A stretch of DNA of 64,000 nucleotides, from NCBI RefSeq assembly GCF_020700235.1, contig NZ_CP085305.1, positions 1-64,000 on the forward strand. Direction: 5' to 3'. Source of the stretch: Haladaptatus pallidirubidus (lineage in GTDB: Archaea > Halobacteriota > Halobacteria > Halobacteriales > Haladaptataceae). Every line of letters starts with the position of its first letter. Position 1 is the first letter of the stretch. Both the position numbers and the translations under genes were made by a program. Under the pieces are notes generated by a model. It searched no databases and was not told the origin of the DNA. It saw nothing but the letters and a program-made list of their open reading frames with translations. This document shows, piece by piece, positions 18,462 through 25,873 of this stretch.

Positions 18462-18896
18462 ATGCATCGGGGTCAAATCAAGCGTGTACTCGAGTTCTTC
18501 GTCATAGGAATCGTCTTCGGTGTATCCGAAGATATTCTTGCAGTCTTGATCGCTACTGATGCAGAACTCACATTTGACATCGTTGGAGTGGTCGTGCTGA
18601 TTGCGATTCCATTCGCTATTATCTCGGAACTCATAGTTGACCATCCAAAGTTCTTGGCTTTTGATAAAATATCTATGTGGCTAAACTCATCAATTTTCGG
18701 TCGCTCTAGTGTCCAAAACAGGAATACGCCTGGTAATCTTCAGAAAGAGACTGCGCCATGGCCACAGCATCAGTATTACTGTGACATCTGTAACACCAAG
18801 TTTGAAACAGGAGCATTACTCCAAGAGCATCTTGACCGCCAACACACCGGTGTACATATCTATTGGTCTATTCACGCCGATGAAGCAAGGCAATAG
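18462..18896 (+). CDS. Membrane protein with C-terminal C2H2 zinc finger
   Basis: The 144-aa protein starts MHRGQIKRVLEFFVIGIVFG. Two hydrophobic segments (about residues 8-30 and 38-60) suggest a membrane hairpin. After a linker it carries a C-X2-C-X12-H-X4-H finger, YYCDICNTKFETGALLQEHL, followed by DRQH. C2H2 fingers are uncommon in archaea and usually soluble, so attachment to a membrane anchor is unusual. AT-rich flanks set it apart from neighbours. Function unknown; it may tether nucleic acid or protein at the membrane. Confidence 0.6.
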   Translation: MHRGQIKRVLEFFVIGIVFGVSEDILAVLIATDAELTFDIVGVVVLIAIPFAIISELIVDHPKFLAFDKISMWLNSSIFGRSSVQNRNTPGNLQKETAPWPQHQYYCDICNTKFETGALLQEHLDRQHTGVHIYWSIHADEARQ

Positions 18897-18948
18897 CTTA
18901 ATCACGCACACCTTAGAAGTGTTCACATTGTGTTTACACATGGAGGTG

Positions 18949-19388
18949 GTGAACTCGTTCATCACCCCCCTCGGGTGTAACCGATTCTCCAACAAACGGT
19001 GAAGAGCAGTCTTATACCGCAAAAATACCGCAATAACAAGTTCACTACCAAGTAGTCGAGTCGTTTTTCTCACCTCCGTCCGCCGGAGGAGCTCAACCGC
19101 CAGCCGTGATGGTGGTTTCTTTGGCGTGTTGGTGGCGGTTGAGACCCGATCGGGGTGATGAACCAGTTCACCCACCTGCCGTGTGTAGCTCAGCAGGTGA
19201 ACGAGTTCACTCCCTTTCCCGGGTTTCTGGGACGGTTGCTCGTCGCACCGCATCGGACAAGAACCCGCCGAGGGAGTCGACCCCTCGGATGACCGTCACG
19301 GGTTTCGTCGGACGATTAGTCGCCGTCCCAGACGTCAAGGTTTTCTCGTTGAGTAGTCACACCCGTTGTGACCGCCACTACGAACGAA
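18949..19388. other. Highly structured gene-free region, candidate ncRNA or protein-binding array
   Basis: Many inverted repeats follow one another: CCTCCG/CGGAGG at 19073-19089; CTCAACCGCCA/TGGCGGTTGAG at 19092-19143 (11 perfect pairs); CACCTGC/GCAGGTG within about 19173-19199; TCTGGGACGG/CCGTCCCAGA closing 19226-19332 with nested AACCCG/CGGGTT and CCGAGGG/CCCTCGG; and a long imperfect hairpin around 19350-19388. The palindrome GTGAACNNGTTCAC recurs, in full or one-sided form, at 18949, 19158 and 19197. No coding frame is convincing. The rest of 18897-19685 holds no gene. Confidence 0.45.
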
Positions 19389-19685
19389 ACCACGCTTGGC
19401 CGTAATATACTACCACACTACTACTGAAACAAAAGGGTTCTTTCTTCATTGTAACTGAGGAAGAGTGTGTCAGGACTGTGAGGAACGCGGTTCAGCCGCA
19501 ACCAAACCGCGCTTACACGTCACGTCCATCCAATTCGCCGACTATCGTGGCGTTCTCACACCGTGGACCTCTCACCCCTGGTCACAACGGGTGTGACGCC
19601 ACCCGTGATCGTTTTCTCTACATTCTCTCCTACTTGTCGAGTCCTGGTGCCGTCGATAAGCGGATGGCCGCTCAATCCTCAGCGT

Positions 19686-19730
19686 GTCCACCACCCACCG
19701 AGCGGTTACAGCCCGAAACTCAGACTCATA
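19686..19730 (-). pseudogene. Short relic of a wHTH-A gene
   Basis: The minus strand encodes FRAVTARWVVDTL, the hallmark of the small winged-helix family intact at 37140 and 43784 (FPAVTARWVADTL). Only about 15 codons remain. The same relic lies upstream of the other two copies of the 55-aa histone-fold-like gene. Confidence 0.55.
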
Positions 19731-19803
19731 CTCCCAATTACTGGTCCTTTTTCAACCATTCCACCACTGGTCTTTTGTAGTATTATCCCCTCTGGGCGCT
19801 TGT

Positions 19804-19971
19804 ATGGGCAATTTGATTGTCAAAGCGGCAGTGAAAGATCAGCTCGAAGACCAGAATGTGGCGAGTGACTTCTATGATGCACTCGATGACGAAGTCGCTT
19901 CAGTCCTCGAAAACGCCGCCCGTCGGGCTGAAGAAAACGATCGCAAAACCGTCCAAGCGCGCGATTTGTAA
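19804..19971 (+). CDS. 55-aa histone-fold-like protein (DUF1931 type), copy 1
   Basis: The protein reads MGNLIVKAAVKDQLEDQNVA, then SDFYDALDDEVASVLENAAR, then RAEENDRKTVQARDL. A short-long-short helix pattern ending in RKTVQxRDL is the histone-fold signature seen in the small haloarchaeal DUF1931 family. Such proteins may bind DNA or act as dimeric scaffolds. Two near-identical copies lie at 42148 and 56024. The 60 bp before the start, with CTGGTCTTTTGTAGTATTAT, are conserved in all three and probably contain the promoter. Confidence 0.75.
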   Translation: MGNLIVKAAVKDQLEDQNVASDFYDALDDEVASVLENAARRAEENDRKTVQARDL

Positions 19972-20034
19972 CAGCTCACCGCTTCGCTGTAGTATCAACC
20001 TGGTTTTTTTGTCGCTACACAGAACTCATTTCTC

Positions 20035-20147
20035 TAGGAACCGCTATCCCGTTCGAAGCCATATCACCCGACGAGCCTCGGGCTTCTTCTTGCGAATCTT
20101 ACCATCGACTGCAAGCCGGTTCAAAATACGATAAAGATTTTCGCAGA
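20035..20147 (-). pseudogene. C-terminal relic of a wHTH-B gene
   Basis: The minus strand reads RILNRLAVDGKIRKKKPEAR, then RVIWLRTG and a stop. It matches the end of the intact wHTH-B at 56270-56509 (IRKKKPEARRVIW). The N-terminal half is missing. It lies downstream of the histone-fold-like gene, as in the intact module. Confidence 0.65.
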
Positions 20148-20484
20148 CTGCTGTTTCTTAGGCGAGTCTTCAGTAACACCCCCACTGTAGATTTATTACT
20201 TCGGTACACGAGGGAGTAGATGTTCTAGGGGCTCCCCCTTTGTGACGTATTTTCCTTGAGTGCCAACTATGTGCATATGGGTCTAAGTTCACCGCAAAGT
20301 AACGAATACAAGGGTTAATAACCTTATTTGTTAGTGTTAACTTCGTCTTGCGTGTGTCTGACGTATATTAATGGTACTCGGTAGTCATCATTCTGGTGAA
20401 CACAGTAACCACGGCCGATGCACAGCTCACCGTTCTTGGTGACTGGTGATGGAATGATTCACCGTGGTTCACCGCATGATAACA
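20148..20484. other. Gene-free control region before the RHH gene
   Basis: No gene is seen. GGTGAAC at 20395 followed by CCACGG at 20409, and CCGTGGTTCACC at 20462-20473 in inverse orientation, surround the presumed promoter of the RHH gene and could be its operator. Confidence 0.4.
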
Positions 20485-20868
20485 ATGCCACGAATATCAA
20501 TCACCGTCCCTGATGAATTAGATGAGTATCTTAATCAACAATCGAGTGAAAGCGGCGACTTTGATTCTAAGTCAGAAATGGTGAGAGAGTCAATCAGGTC
20601 GATGAAAGATGGTGATGACGGGGTGGATGAGTTGGAACGAGAGTTAGAGGAACAGCAGTCACATTACGAAGACGAGATTGACAAGTTAGAGACAGTGGTC
20701 GAGCGACTTGAGAATGAGAAGCGCACAATCCTCTCTCAGCGGGAGGAAAATCAAGAGTTAGTGAAGTGGGCTAAGGAGGAACAATCGTTACAGCGTAGAC
20801 GTGAGGAGCGTCAAACCGCACCGGTATGGAAACGCGCAAAGTGGTGGCTGACTGGATATGATGGATGA
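20485..20868 (+). CDS. Ribbon-helix-helix protein with coiled-coil tail
   Basis: The chosen start ATGCCACGAATATC gives 127 aa opening with MPRISITVPDELDEYLNQQS, the RHH strand and first helix, and SKSEMVRESIRSM, the second helix. A long coiled coil rich in Glu/Arg heptads follows (residues 50-105), ending WKRAKWWLTGYDG, which could touch a membrane. RHH proteins repress promoters, including their own. Inverted repeats just upstream could be its operator. The stop overlaps the start of a membrane micropeptide. This pairing might be a small regulatory or toxin-antitoxin unit, but that is not shown. Confidence 0.75.
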   Translation: MPRISITVPDELDEYLNQQSSESGDFDSKSEMVRESIRSMKDGDDGVDELERELEEQQSHYEDEIDKLETVVERLENEKRTILSQREENQELVKWAKEEQSLQRRREERQTAPVWKRAKWWLTGYDG

Positions 20869-21020
20869 ATCGGGTTGAGTTTCCGAGTGCAAAGATTATA
20901 TTGTCTGTCTTTATTCCCGCCGCGCTGATTGCACCGTTGTATCTCCCTCCTAGCGTTGAACAACCGTATATTGTTACTGGCCTTGCATTCGACATAATTG
21001 CAAACCGGATGAAAATATAG
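20865..21020 (+). CDS. 51-aa membrane peptide coupled to the RHH gene
   Basis: The ATGA at 20865 overlaps the stop of the RHH gene, so translation is coupled. The product begins MNRVEFPSAKIILSVFIPAA, a single hydrophobic helix with Pro, then PLYLPPSVEQPYIVTGLAFD and a short basic end NRMKI. It is small and hydrophobic, as many toxin peptides and small membrane subunits are. No family is recognised. Coupling to the preceding gene is the main support that it is real. Confidence 0.5.
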   Translation: MNRVEFPSAKIILSVFIPAALIAPLYLPPSVEQPYIVTGLAFDIIANRMKI

Positions 21021-21098
21021 TAATCACTCGCTGTAGAGAGTGTTTGAGAGTAGTCTTTTAACTTCCGGTAGGGTGATTTAGCTACTGAGTAGACACAT

Positions 21099-22049
21099 AT
21101 GAAATTCGCAGTCAACGTCCCAACTAGTTGCGGCACATCTGAGTACAGCATGCTCGCATTGTGCGATGAAATTAAGTGGGAGGATCAACGTGATTTTGCC
21201 GCTGAAGCAGAGAAGTTTGGTTTCGACGGTATTGCTGTCCCTGACCATCTAATGACTGGTGATGGACCGACAACCGAATGTTTAACGACAGTGACTGCGC
21301 TGGCGGGCGTCACGGAGAACGTATACCTCTACCCAAAGACGATCAACAATCGACTTCGTCACGCTCCATTGTTGGCGAAAACAGCGGCAACCCTAGATCA
21401 CGTGAGCGGCGGTCGGCTGAAACTTGGCATGGGTGCCGGATGGAAGGACGACGAGGCCGTGGCGTATGGCTATGAATGGCCTGATGCACCGGCTCGCCTA
21501 CGAGAGATGGAGGAGGCAATCGAGGTGATGAAACGCCTTTGGTCGGAGACCCCCGTCTCGTTCGATGGCCAATACTATCAACTCAAAGATGCCGACTGTC
21601 GACCACATCCCATTCAGGATCCCCATCCGCCTGTGATGATTGGAGGTGGCGGTGAACAGTTTACACTCAGAATTGCGGCGAAGCACGCCGATGTTTGGAA
21701 TTATTGGGGATCACTCGAACTAATGGAGCAAAAACTGGACGTTCTTGCGGATCACTGTGACACCTATAATCGCAACTATGATGATATCGAGAAGTCGTGG
21801 TTCGCTCGCTGTATCGTCCGTGAATCAGACGAAGAGGTAGAAGAACTACTTGAGACGGCTCCACGCTTCAAGCAGGAACATTTGGACGACAACGAAAACC
21901 ATCTAATTGGAACGCCAAATAAAATCGTCTCTGAGCTAAAGCAGTACGCGACCATCGGGATTGACGAGGTTGTCGTGGAGTTTGTTGACTTCCCGAAGAC
22001 GGAGGGTGCCCAGCTCTTTGCAGAACACGTCGCACCAGTATTCCACTAA
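21099..22049 (+). CDS. Luciferase-like F420-dependent oxidoreductase
   Basis: The 316-aa TIM-barrel protein begins MKFAVNVPTSCGTSEYSM and shows the luciferase-like monooxygenase landmarks: FGFDGIAVPDHLM, DHVSGGRLKLGMGAGWKDDE and PPVMIGGGGEQFTLRIAAKH. In haloarchaea such enzymes use the deazaflavin F420 rather than FMN, so a hydride-transfer role is likely. A TATA-like stretch lies around 21055. It opens the catabolic island and is followed by an Lrp regulator in the same direction. Substrate unknown. Confidence 0.85.
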   Translation: MKFAVNVPTSCGTSEYSMLALCDEIKWEDQRDFAAEAEKFGFDGIAVPDHLMTGDGPTTECLTTVTALAGVTENVYLYPKTINNRLRHAPLLAKTAATLDHVSGGRLKLGMGAGWKDDEAVAYGYEWPDAPARLREMEEAIEVMKRLWSETPVSFDGQYYQLKDADCRPHPIQDPHPPVMIGGGGEQFTLRIAAKHADVWNYWGSLELMEQKLDVLADHCDTYNRNYDDIEKSWFARCIVRESDEEVEELLETAPRFKQEHLDDNENHLIGTPNKIVSELKQYATIGIDEVVVEFVDFPKTEGAQLFAEHVAPVFH

Positions 22050-22112
22050 TGCATCCTTGACGTTCAACTGGCACTCCACAATAGTTTAGCGTGCGCACAA
22101 CAGGGAATACGC

Positions 22113-22604
22113 ATGACCACGTCCAAATTCGAGAATTGGGACGAAATCGACAGCGAGATTCTTCGCTTGCTTGCTGCTGACCCCCGTGCGCCGTACTCAG
22201 AAATCGCAGATCATCTCGAAGCGGCAGGCTATGAGATGTCGAGCGAAGGAATCCGCTATCGCGTCTCAAAGCTGCTTGACGCGACAACAGTGTTTTTCTT
22301 GCTCGACCCGGAGGACGTAAGCTGGGAAATCGTTCGTATCGCGGTTAAGGCTGTTGATGAGTCTGAAGCAAAAACGAAGACGTTCGAGAAGATCGCAGAT
22401 ATGCGGTTCTGGCATGTTACTCGGGGAATCGGTACGTACGATGTTTACGCAGTTGGGATGGCACCAACACTAGCTAAAGTAGATGAGCTCGTCACGACCA
22501 TCGAGGAATATGAGTTCGTGGAGAATGTTGAGCACATCGTCGTTACTGAGCGCGAGAGTGCTATGAGTGATTATTATCTGTCGGAGGATGCTCCGACCGA
22601 CTGA
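22113..22604 (+). CDS. Lrp/AsnC-family transcription regulator
   Basis: The 163-aa protein has an N-terminal winged helix-turn-helix (IDSEILRLLAADPRAPYSEI, then ADHLEAAGYEMSSEGIRYRV) and a C-terminal RAM-like alpha-beta ligand domain (WEIVRIAVKAVDESEAK, IGTYDVYAVG, IEEYEFVENVEHIVVTERES). Lrp proteins sense amino acids or related metabolites. It lies between the oxidoreductase and the RdfA-like gene and probably controls part of this island. It is shifted from the canonical Lrp in the long linker, so the effector cannot be predicted. Confidence 0.85.
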   Translation: MTTSKFENWDEIDSEILRLLAADPRAPYSEIADHLEAAGYEMSSEGIRYRVSKLLDATTVFFLLDPEDVSWEIVRIAVKAVDESEAKTKTFEKIADMRFWHVTRGIGTYDVYAVGMAPTLAKVDELVTTIEEYEFVENVEHIVVTERESAMSDYYLSEDAPTD

Positions 22605-22657
22605 CAAACTAACGTAGCGGAGGGTTTATTCGTAGAGATTGAATAACGCCATCAATA

Positions 22658-23263
22658 ATGAGCGACTACGCGTGTAAGGTTTGTCGAATAATAGATGTGT
22701 ATGATTTGCGTGGATACAACGACCGACTCGTCGAACATTGGCAAAAACCAGCTCCCCAGCGGAAGGGATATCGACAACTCGCCGACTGGGTAAACGTAAC
22801 CCTGCTTCGCCGCGCGATGGATCGGGCCGGTCTTTCAACCTTAGGGAGGGAGGCAGAGTCGAAGTATGAACGCCTCCACAGCGACGATCCGATGATCGTG
22901 ACAGAAGTAAGCAAACTGCTTGCCCAGGAGGGAATTGATATCGAACAGCTGAAGAAGGATTTCGTTTCGTACGGCGTCATCAGAACCCACCTAAAGGAGT
23001 GTTTAGACGCAGAGCGTGAACCACAGACTTCGAGCGATTGGGAACGCGACGCAATCGAAATCACTCGGGAACGAGCACATCAAAAAGCAAAGGAGGCTAT
23101 TAATTCGCTGTTAAACAAAGGGGAAATCGCAGCAGGCGAGAACACTGCCGTTCGGATTAGAATCGATATCGACTGTCCAGACTGTAACAGTAGAACACCG
23201 GTCGAACGTGCGCTGCGCCGTGGCGTTACCTGTGACTGTCCAGAGGTGACGAGCGGCCGATGA
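22658..23263 (+). CDS. rdfA: RdfA-like protein (rod-determining factor family)
   Basis: The 201-aa protein has a Cys pair at the N-terminus (YACKVCRIIDVYDLRG), a helical middle with YRQLADWVNVTLLRRAMDRA, and a C-terminal Cys cluster (DCPDCNSRTPVERALRRGV, then TCDCPE). This composition and its 4-nt overlap with an SMC-related gene match the haloarchaeal RdfA family, whose Haloferax member is needed for rod shape. Whether this plasmid-type copy acts in cell shape is unknown. Identification rests on recall of the family pattern and context. Confidence 0.7.
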   Translation: MSDYACKVCRIIDVYDLRGYNDRLVEHWQKPAPQRKGYRQLADWVNVTLLRRAMDRAGLSTLGREAESKYERLHSDDPMIVTEVSKLLAQEGIDIEQLKKDFVSYGVIRTHLKECLDAEREPQTSSDWERDAIEITRERAHQKAKEAINSLLNKGEIAAGENTAVRIRIDIDCPDCNSRTPVERALRRGVTCDCPEVTSGR

Positions 23264-25101
23264 CTGACTTGGATGTTCATGTCACAAACGTCGGTGGAAT
23301 CAGAGATCTTGACTTGGAAATTCCCAAAGGTGTGACGTGTATAACCGGCCCAAACGCCTCAAACAAGACATCGCTCCTAAAAGCACTGACATTCGTGATG
23401 GGTAAGGAGACGGTGCCGGTCCGTAGTGGAGCTGATGAAGCGCGGGTTGAACTGACCGTCGATGGTCGTACGGTCACGCGAACTGCGACGATACAGGGGA
23501 CGCACCTCCACGTTGAGGGAGAGGGCTGGATTAGTGGTGAGGATGCTGATGCGCTCGTAGATTTTGCTTCGTTACTAGAGTTTAATCCTCTTCGAACCGC
23601 CGTTCGGCAGGGAGACGATGTCGAAGCGCAATTGAAACGCCCTGTTAATCTTGATGCGCTGGAAGCTGAGCGATCAGAAAAAGTGCAAACGAAACGGTCG
23701 TTTAAACGAAAGCTCGACTCGCTGGGCGACGTCGATGGGATGCTCACAAAGACAAAAAATGAGTTGCATACGAAACGCGATCACCTTGAAAAACTAGATG
23801 CGAAGCTAGCGGAATTGGAGACTAAACGCGAGGAATCGACTGAAAGTGATGCGCTTCGAGAGCTTCGAGAGGAACAAACGGAGCTCATATCAGAACGTGA
23901 CCAGTATGAACGACAGGTCGAGGATTTTCAGGATGCTATCGAGCGGCTCGAGCTGAGACAGGACGAACTGACTGATGACTTAGAGGAGGCTCGCATTGCA
24001 CTCGAGGAGAAGAATATTGATGAACTCAGACGCCGGAAGGATGAACTTGAAGCTGAGCGGGACATTGTCTCAGAGAGACTCGACGTGCTCCAATCGATTC
24101 TCGCTGCGAATCGAGAAATGCTGACTGGCGAGTTCGCCGGTGTGCTTGGTCAGGACTCTAATTTACTTGACAACCGTTATCGCTGCTGGACGTGTGGTAA
24201 GCCAGCAGAGGAAAACGCATTTGAAGAGACCCTCTCAGAACTCTCGGACGTTATCGACACCGATCGCGCTCGACTCCGGGAACATGAACCGGAAATTAAA
24301 GATATTGAAGAGCGCATTGAGGCTGCTAAAGAAGCGGAAAAATGCGTTCGGCGACTGCGGACTCGCCTGCAAGAGGTCAAAGAGAATCTGGAACGACGTC
24401 GAGAGTCACTGGGGACGAAACGCAACGCACTTTCCGATGTACAGTCACACCTGGAAGCGCTCGGCGCCACCATTGCAGAATACAAACAGACAGAAGAATC
24501 GGAGGCTTCCGACATCGCCACCGCCATCGAGGACGTACGGATTGAGCGTCAATCGATTATTTCGAATATAGACAGATTAGAGACAAAGTTGAACGAGCTA
24601 CAGCAGCAAGCGGCAGAGCGCGAAGAAGCCGAAGAGCGAATGGCCAAACTGTCTGAAGAGGTGCGCAAGCTGACTGACCGCATCGAGAACACGGAGCGAC
24701 AACTCAGAGAGACGTTCAATGAAACGATGAATGAACTTGTGGCGGTTCTTGACTTCGACGATATTAAGCGCATCTGGTTAGACGGCGAGTTCTCGCTCGT
24801 GGTGGCCCGCGAGGTTGACGGAACTATCCATCGCGAGCCAGTGGAGAACCTAGCAGAGAGTGAGCGCGAATCGATCGGACTAGTACTTGCCCTTGCTGGC
24901 TACCTTGCTTACGACCTGCCGGAGATAGCACCGGTTCTCGCACTTGACTCGATGGGTGCATTTGACATCGAACGATTAGAGCGTCTCGTCGGCTATTTCG
25001 CTGACGAGGCACAGTATCTCTTGGTGACTGCGTATCCGGAAATCTCGGAGCAACTGGATTACTCGGTGACGAGAGTGGCAGCGGCCGAACCCAATGCCTA
25101 A
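23260..25101 (+). CDS. Archaea-specific SMC-related coiled-coil ATPase
   Basis: The 613-aa protein has an N-terminal ATPase half with an altered Walker A, GPNASNKTS (near residue 30). Two long coiled coils (about 160-290 and 325-500) flank a zinc-hook-like YRCWTCGKPAEENAF near residue 309. The C-terminal half has NLAESERESIGLVLALAG in place of the signature motif and a Walker B, VLALDSMGAFD. This is the short SMC/Rad50-like architecture of the haloarchaeal SMC-related family. It overlaps the RdfA-like gene by 4 nt, so both probably act together. DNA binding or cell-organisation roles are inferred. Confidence 0.8.
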   Translation: MTDLDVHVTNVGGIRDLDLEIPKGVTCITGPNASNKTSLLKALTFVMGKETVPVRSGADEARVELTVDGRTVTRTATIQGTHLHVEGEGWISGEDADALVDFASLLEFNPLRTAVRQGDDVEAQLKRPVNLDALEAERSEKVQTKRSFKRKLDSLGDVDGMLTKTKNELHTKRDHLEKLDAKLAELETKREESTESDALRELREEQTELISERDQYERQVEDFQDAIERLELRQDELTDDLEEARIALEEKNIDELRRRKDELEAERDIVSERLDVLQSILAANREMLTGEFAGVLGQDSNLLDNRYRCWTCGKPAEENAFEETLSELSDVIDTDRARLREHEPEIKDIEERIEAAKEAEKCVRRLRTRLQEVKENLERRRESLGTKRNALSDVQSHLEALGATIAEYKQTEESEASDIATAIEDVRIERQSIISNIDRLETKLNELQQQAAEREEAEERMAKLSEEVRKLTDRIENTERQLRETFNETMNELVAVLDFDDIKRIWLDGEFSLVVAREVDGTIHREPVENLAESERESIGLVLALAGYLAYDLPEIAPVLALDSMGAFDIERLERLVGYFADEAQYLLVTAYPEISEQLDYSVTRVAAAEPNA

Positions 25102-25144
25102 TGTTGCAGGAACAATTTTATCCCGCCCATTCACAGACACGGGT

Positions 25145-25873
25145 ATGACCGAGAGAAAACGAGCGGCGCTCGTGACGGGCGCGGCAAGCGGGATCGGGAG
25201 GGCTACGGTTGAACGGTTCAGTACTAACGACGAATATGACATCGTAGTTGGGTTTGATGTGGACGACAGTATCGAAGATATTGATGGTGTAGAAGGTCAC
25301 GTTGTCGATGTATCTGATTACAACGCCGTGGCTAATGCCGTCATAGCCATCGAAGAGCACGCTGACATAACTAGTCTCGTTGCGTGTGCCGCCGTCTCGC
25401 GGTACGCATGGATTGGGGATCTTGCCCCTGAAGAGTGGGATAAACTTCTCGATGTTAACCTGAAGGGTCAGTACACCGTCGCGCGGGCTGTTTCCACGCG
25501 GATGTACGAACGCAATGAGGGCACAATAGTGACTGTATCGAGTGGCGCAGGCCAACGTGGAAGCGTAAGCGCTGGAGTCCACTATTCGGCATCGAAGGCA
25601 GGTATCTTCGGGTTGACGAAAGGGTTGGCAAAACAGCTCGCTCCGCATGTCCGAGTCAACTGCATTGTCCCAGGACTCATTGACACGCCACTTACGTTCG
25701 ATTCGGGGTTGTGGACCGAGGACGATATCAAGGCGTTTGCGGACGACCTTCCACTCGAACGTTTAGGATCGGCCGACGAAGTCGCTCGAGTCATTGAATT
25801 CCTCTCCGGCAACGGAAGCGCATACATGACAGGGAGCATCGTGAATGTCGATGGCGGTGGCGCGCTCTCCTAA
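25145..25873 (+). CDS. Short-chain dehydrogenase/reductase
   Basis: The start at 25145 (ATGACCGAGAGAAAAC) gives 242 aa and puts the cofactor motif TGAASGIG near the N-terminus; the upstream frame adds unlikely residues. The active-site YxxxK is in VHYSASKAGIFGLTKGLA, preceded by TVSSGAGQRGS with the catalytic Ser. VNVDGGGALS closes the protein in the usual SDR manner. NAD(P)-dependent oxidoreduction of an alcohol or keto group is expected; the substrate is unknown. Its stop overlaps the convergent M28 gene by 4 nt. Confidence 0.85.
   Translation: MTERKRAALVTGAASGIGRATVERFSTNDEYDIVVGFDVDDSIEDIDGVEGHVVDVSDYNAVANAVIAIEEHADITSLVACAAVSRYAWIGDLAPEEWDKLLDVNLKGQYTVARAVSTRMYERNEGTIVTVSSGAGQRGSVSAGVHYSASKAGIFGLTKGLAKQLAPHVRVNCIVPGLIDTPLTFDSGLWTEDDIKAFADDLPLERLGSADEVARVIEFLSGNGSAYMTGSIVNVDGGGALS

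Noticed and set aside
18816..19253. 145-codon minus-strand frame
   Set aside because: It is antisense to the zinc-finger gene and runs through the structured repeats; codon use is not acidic.
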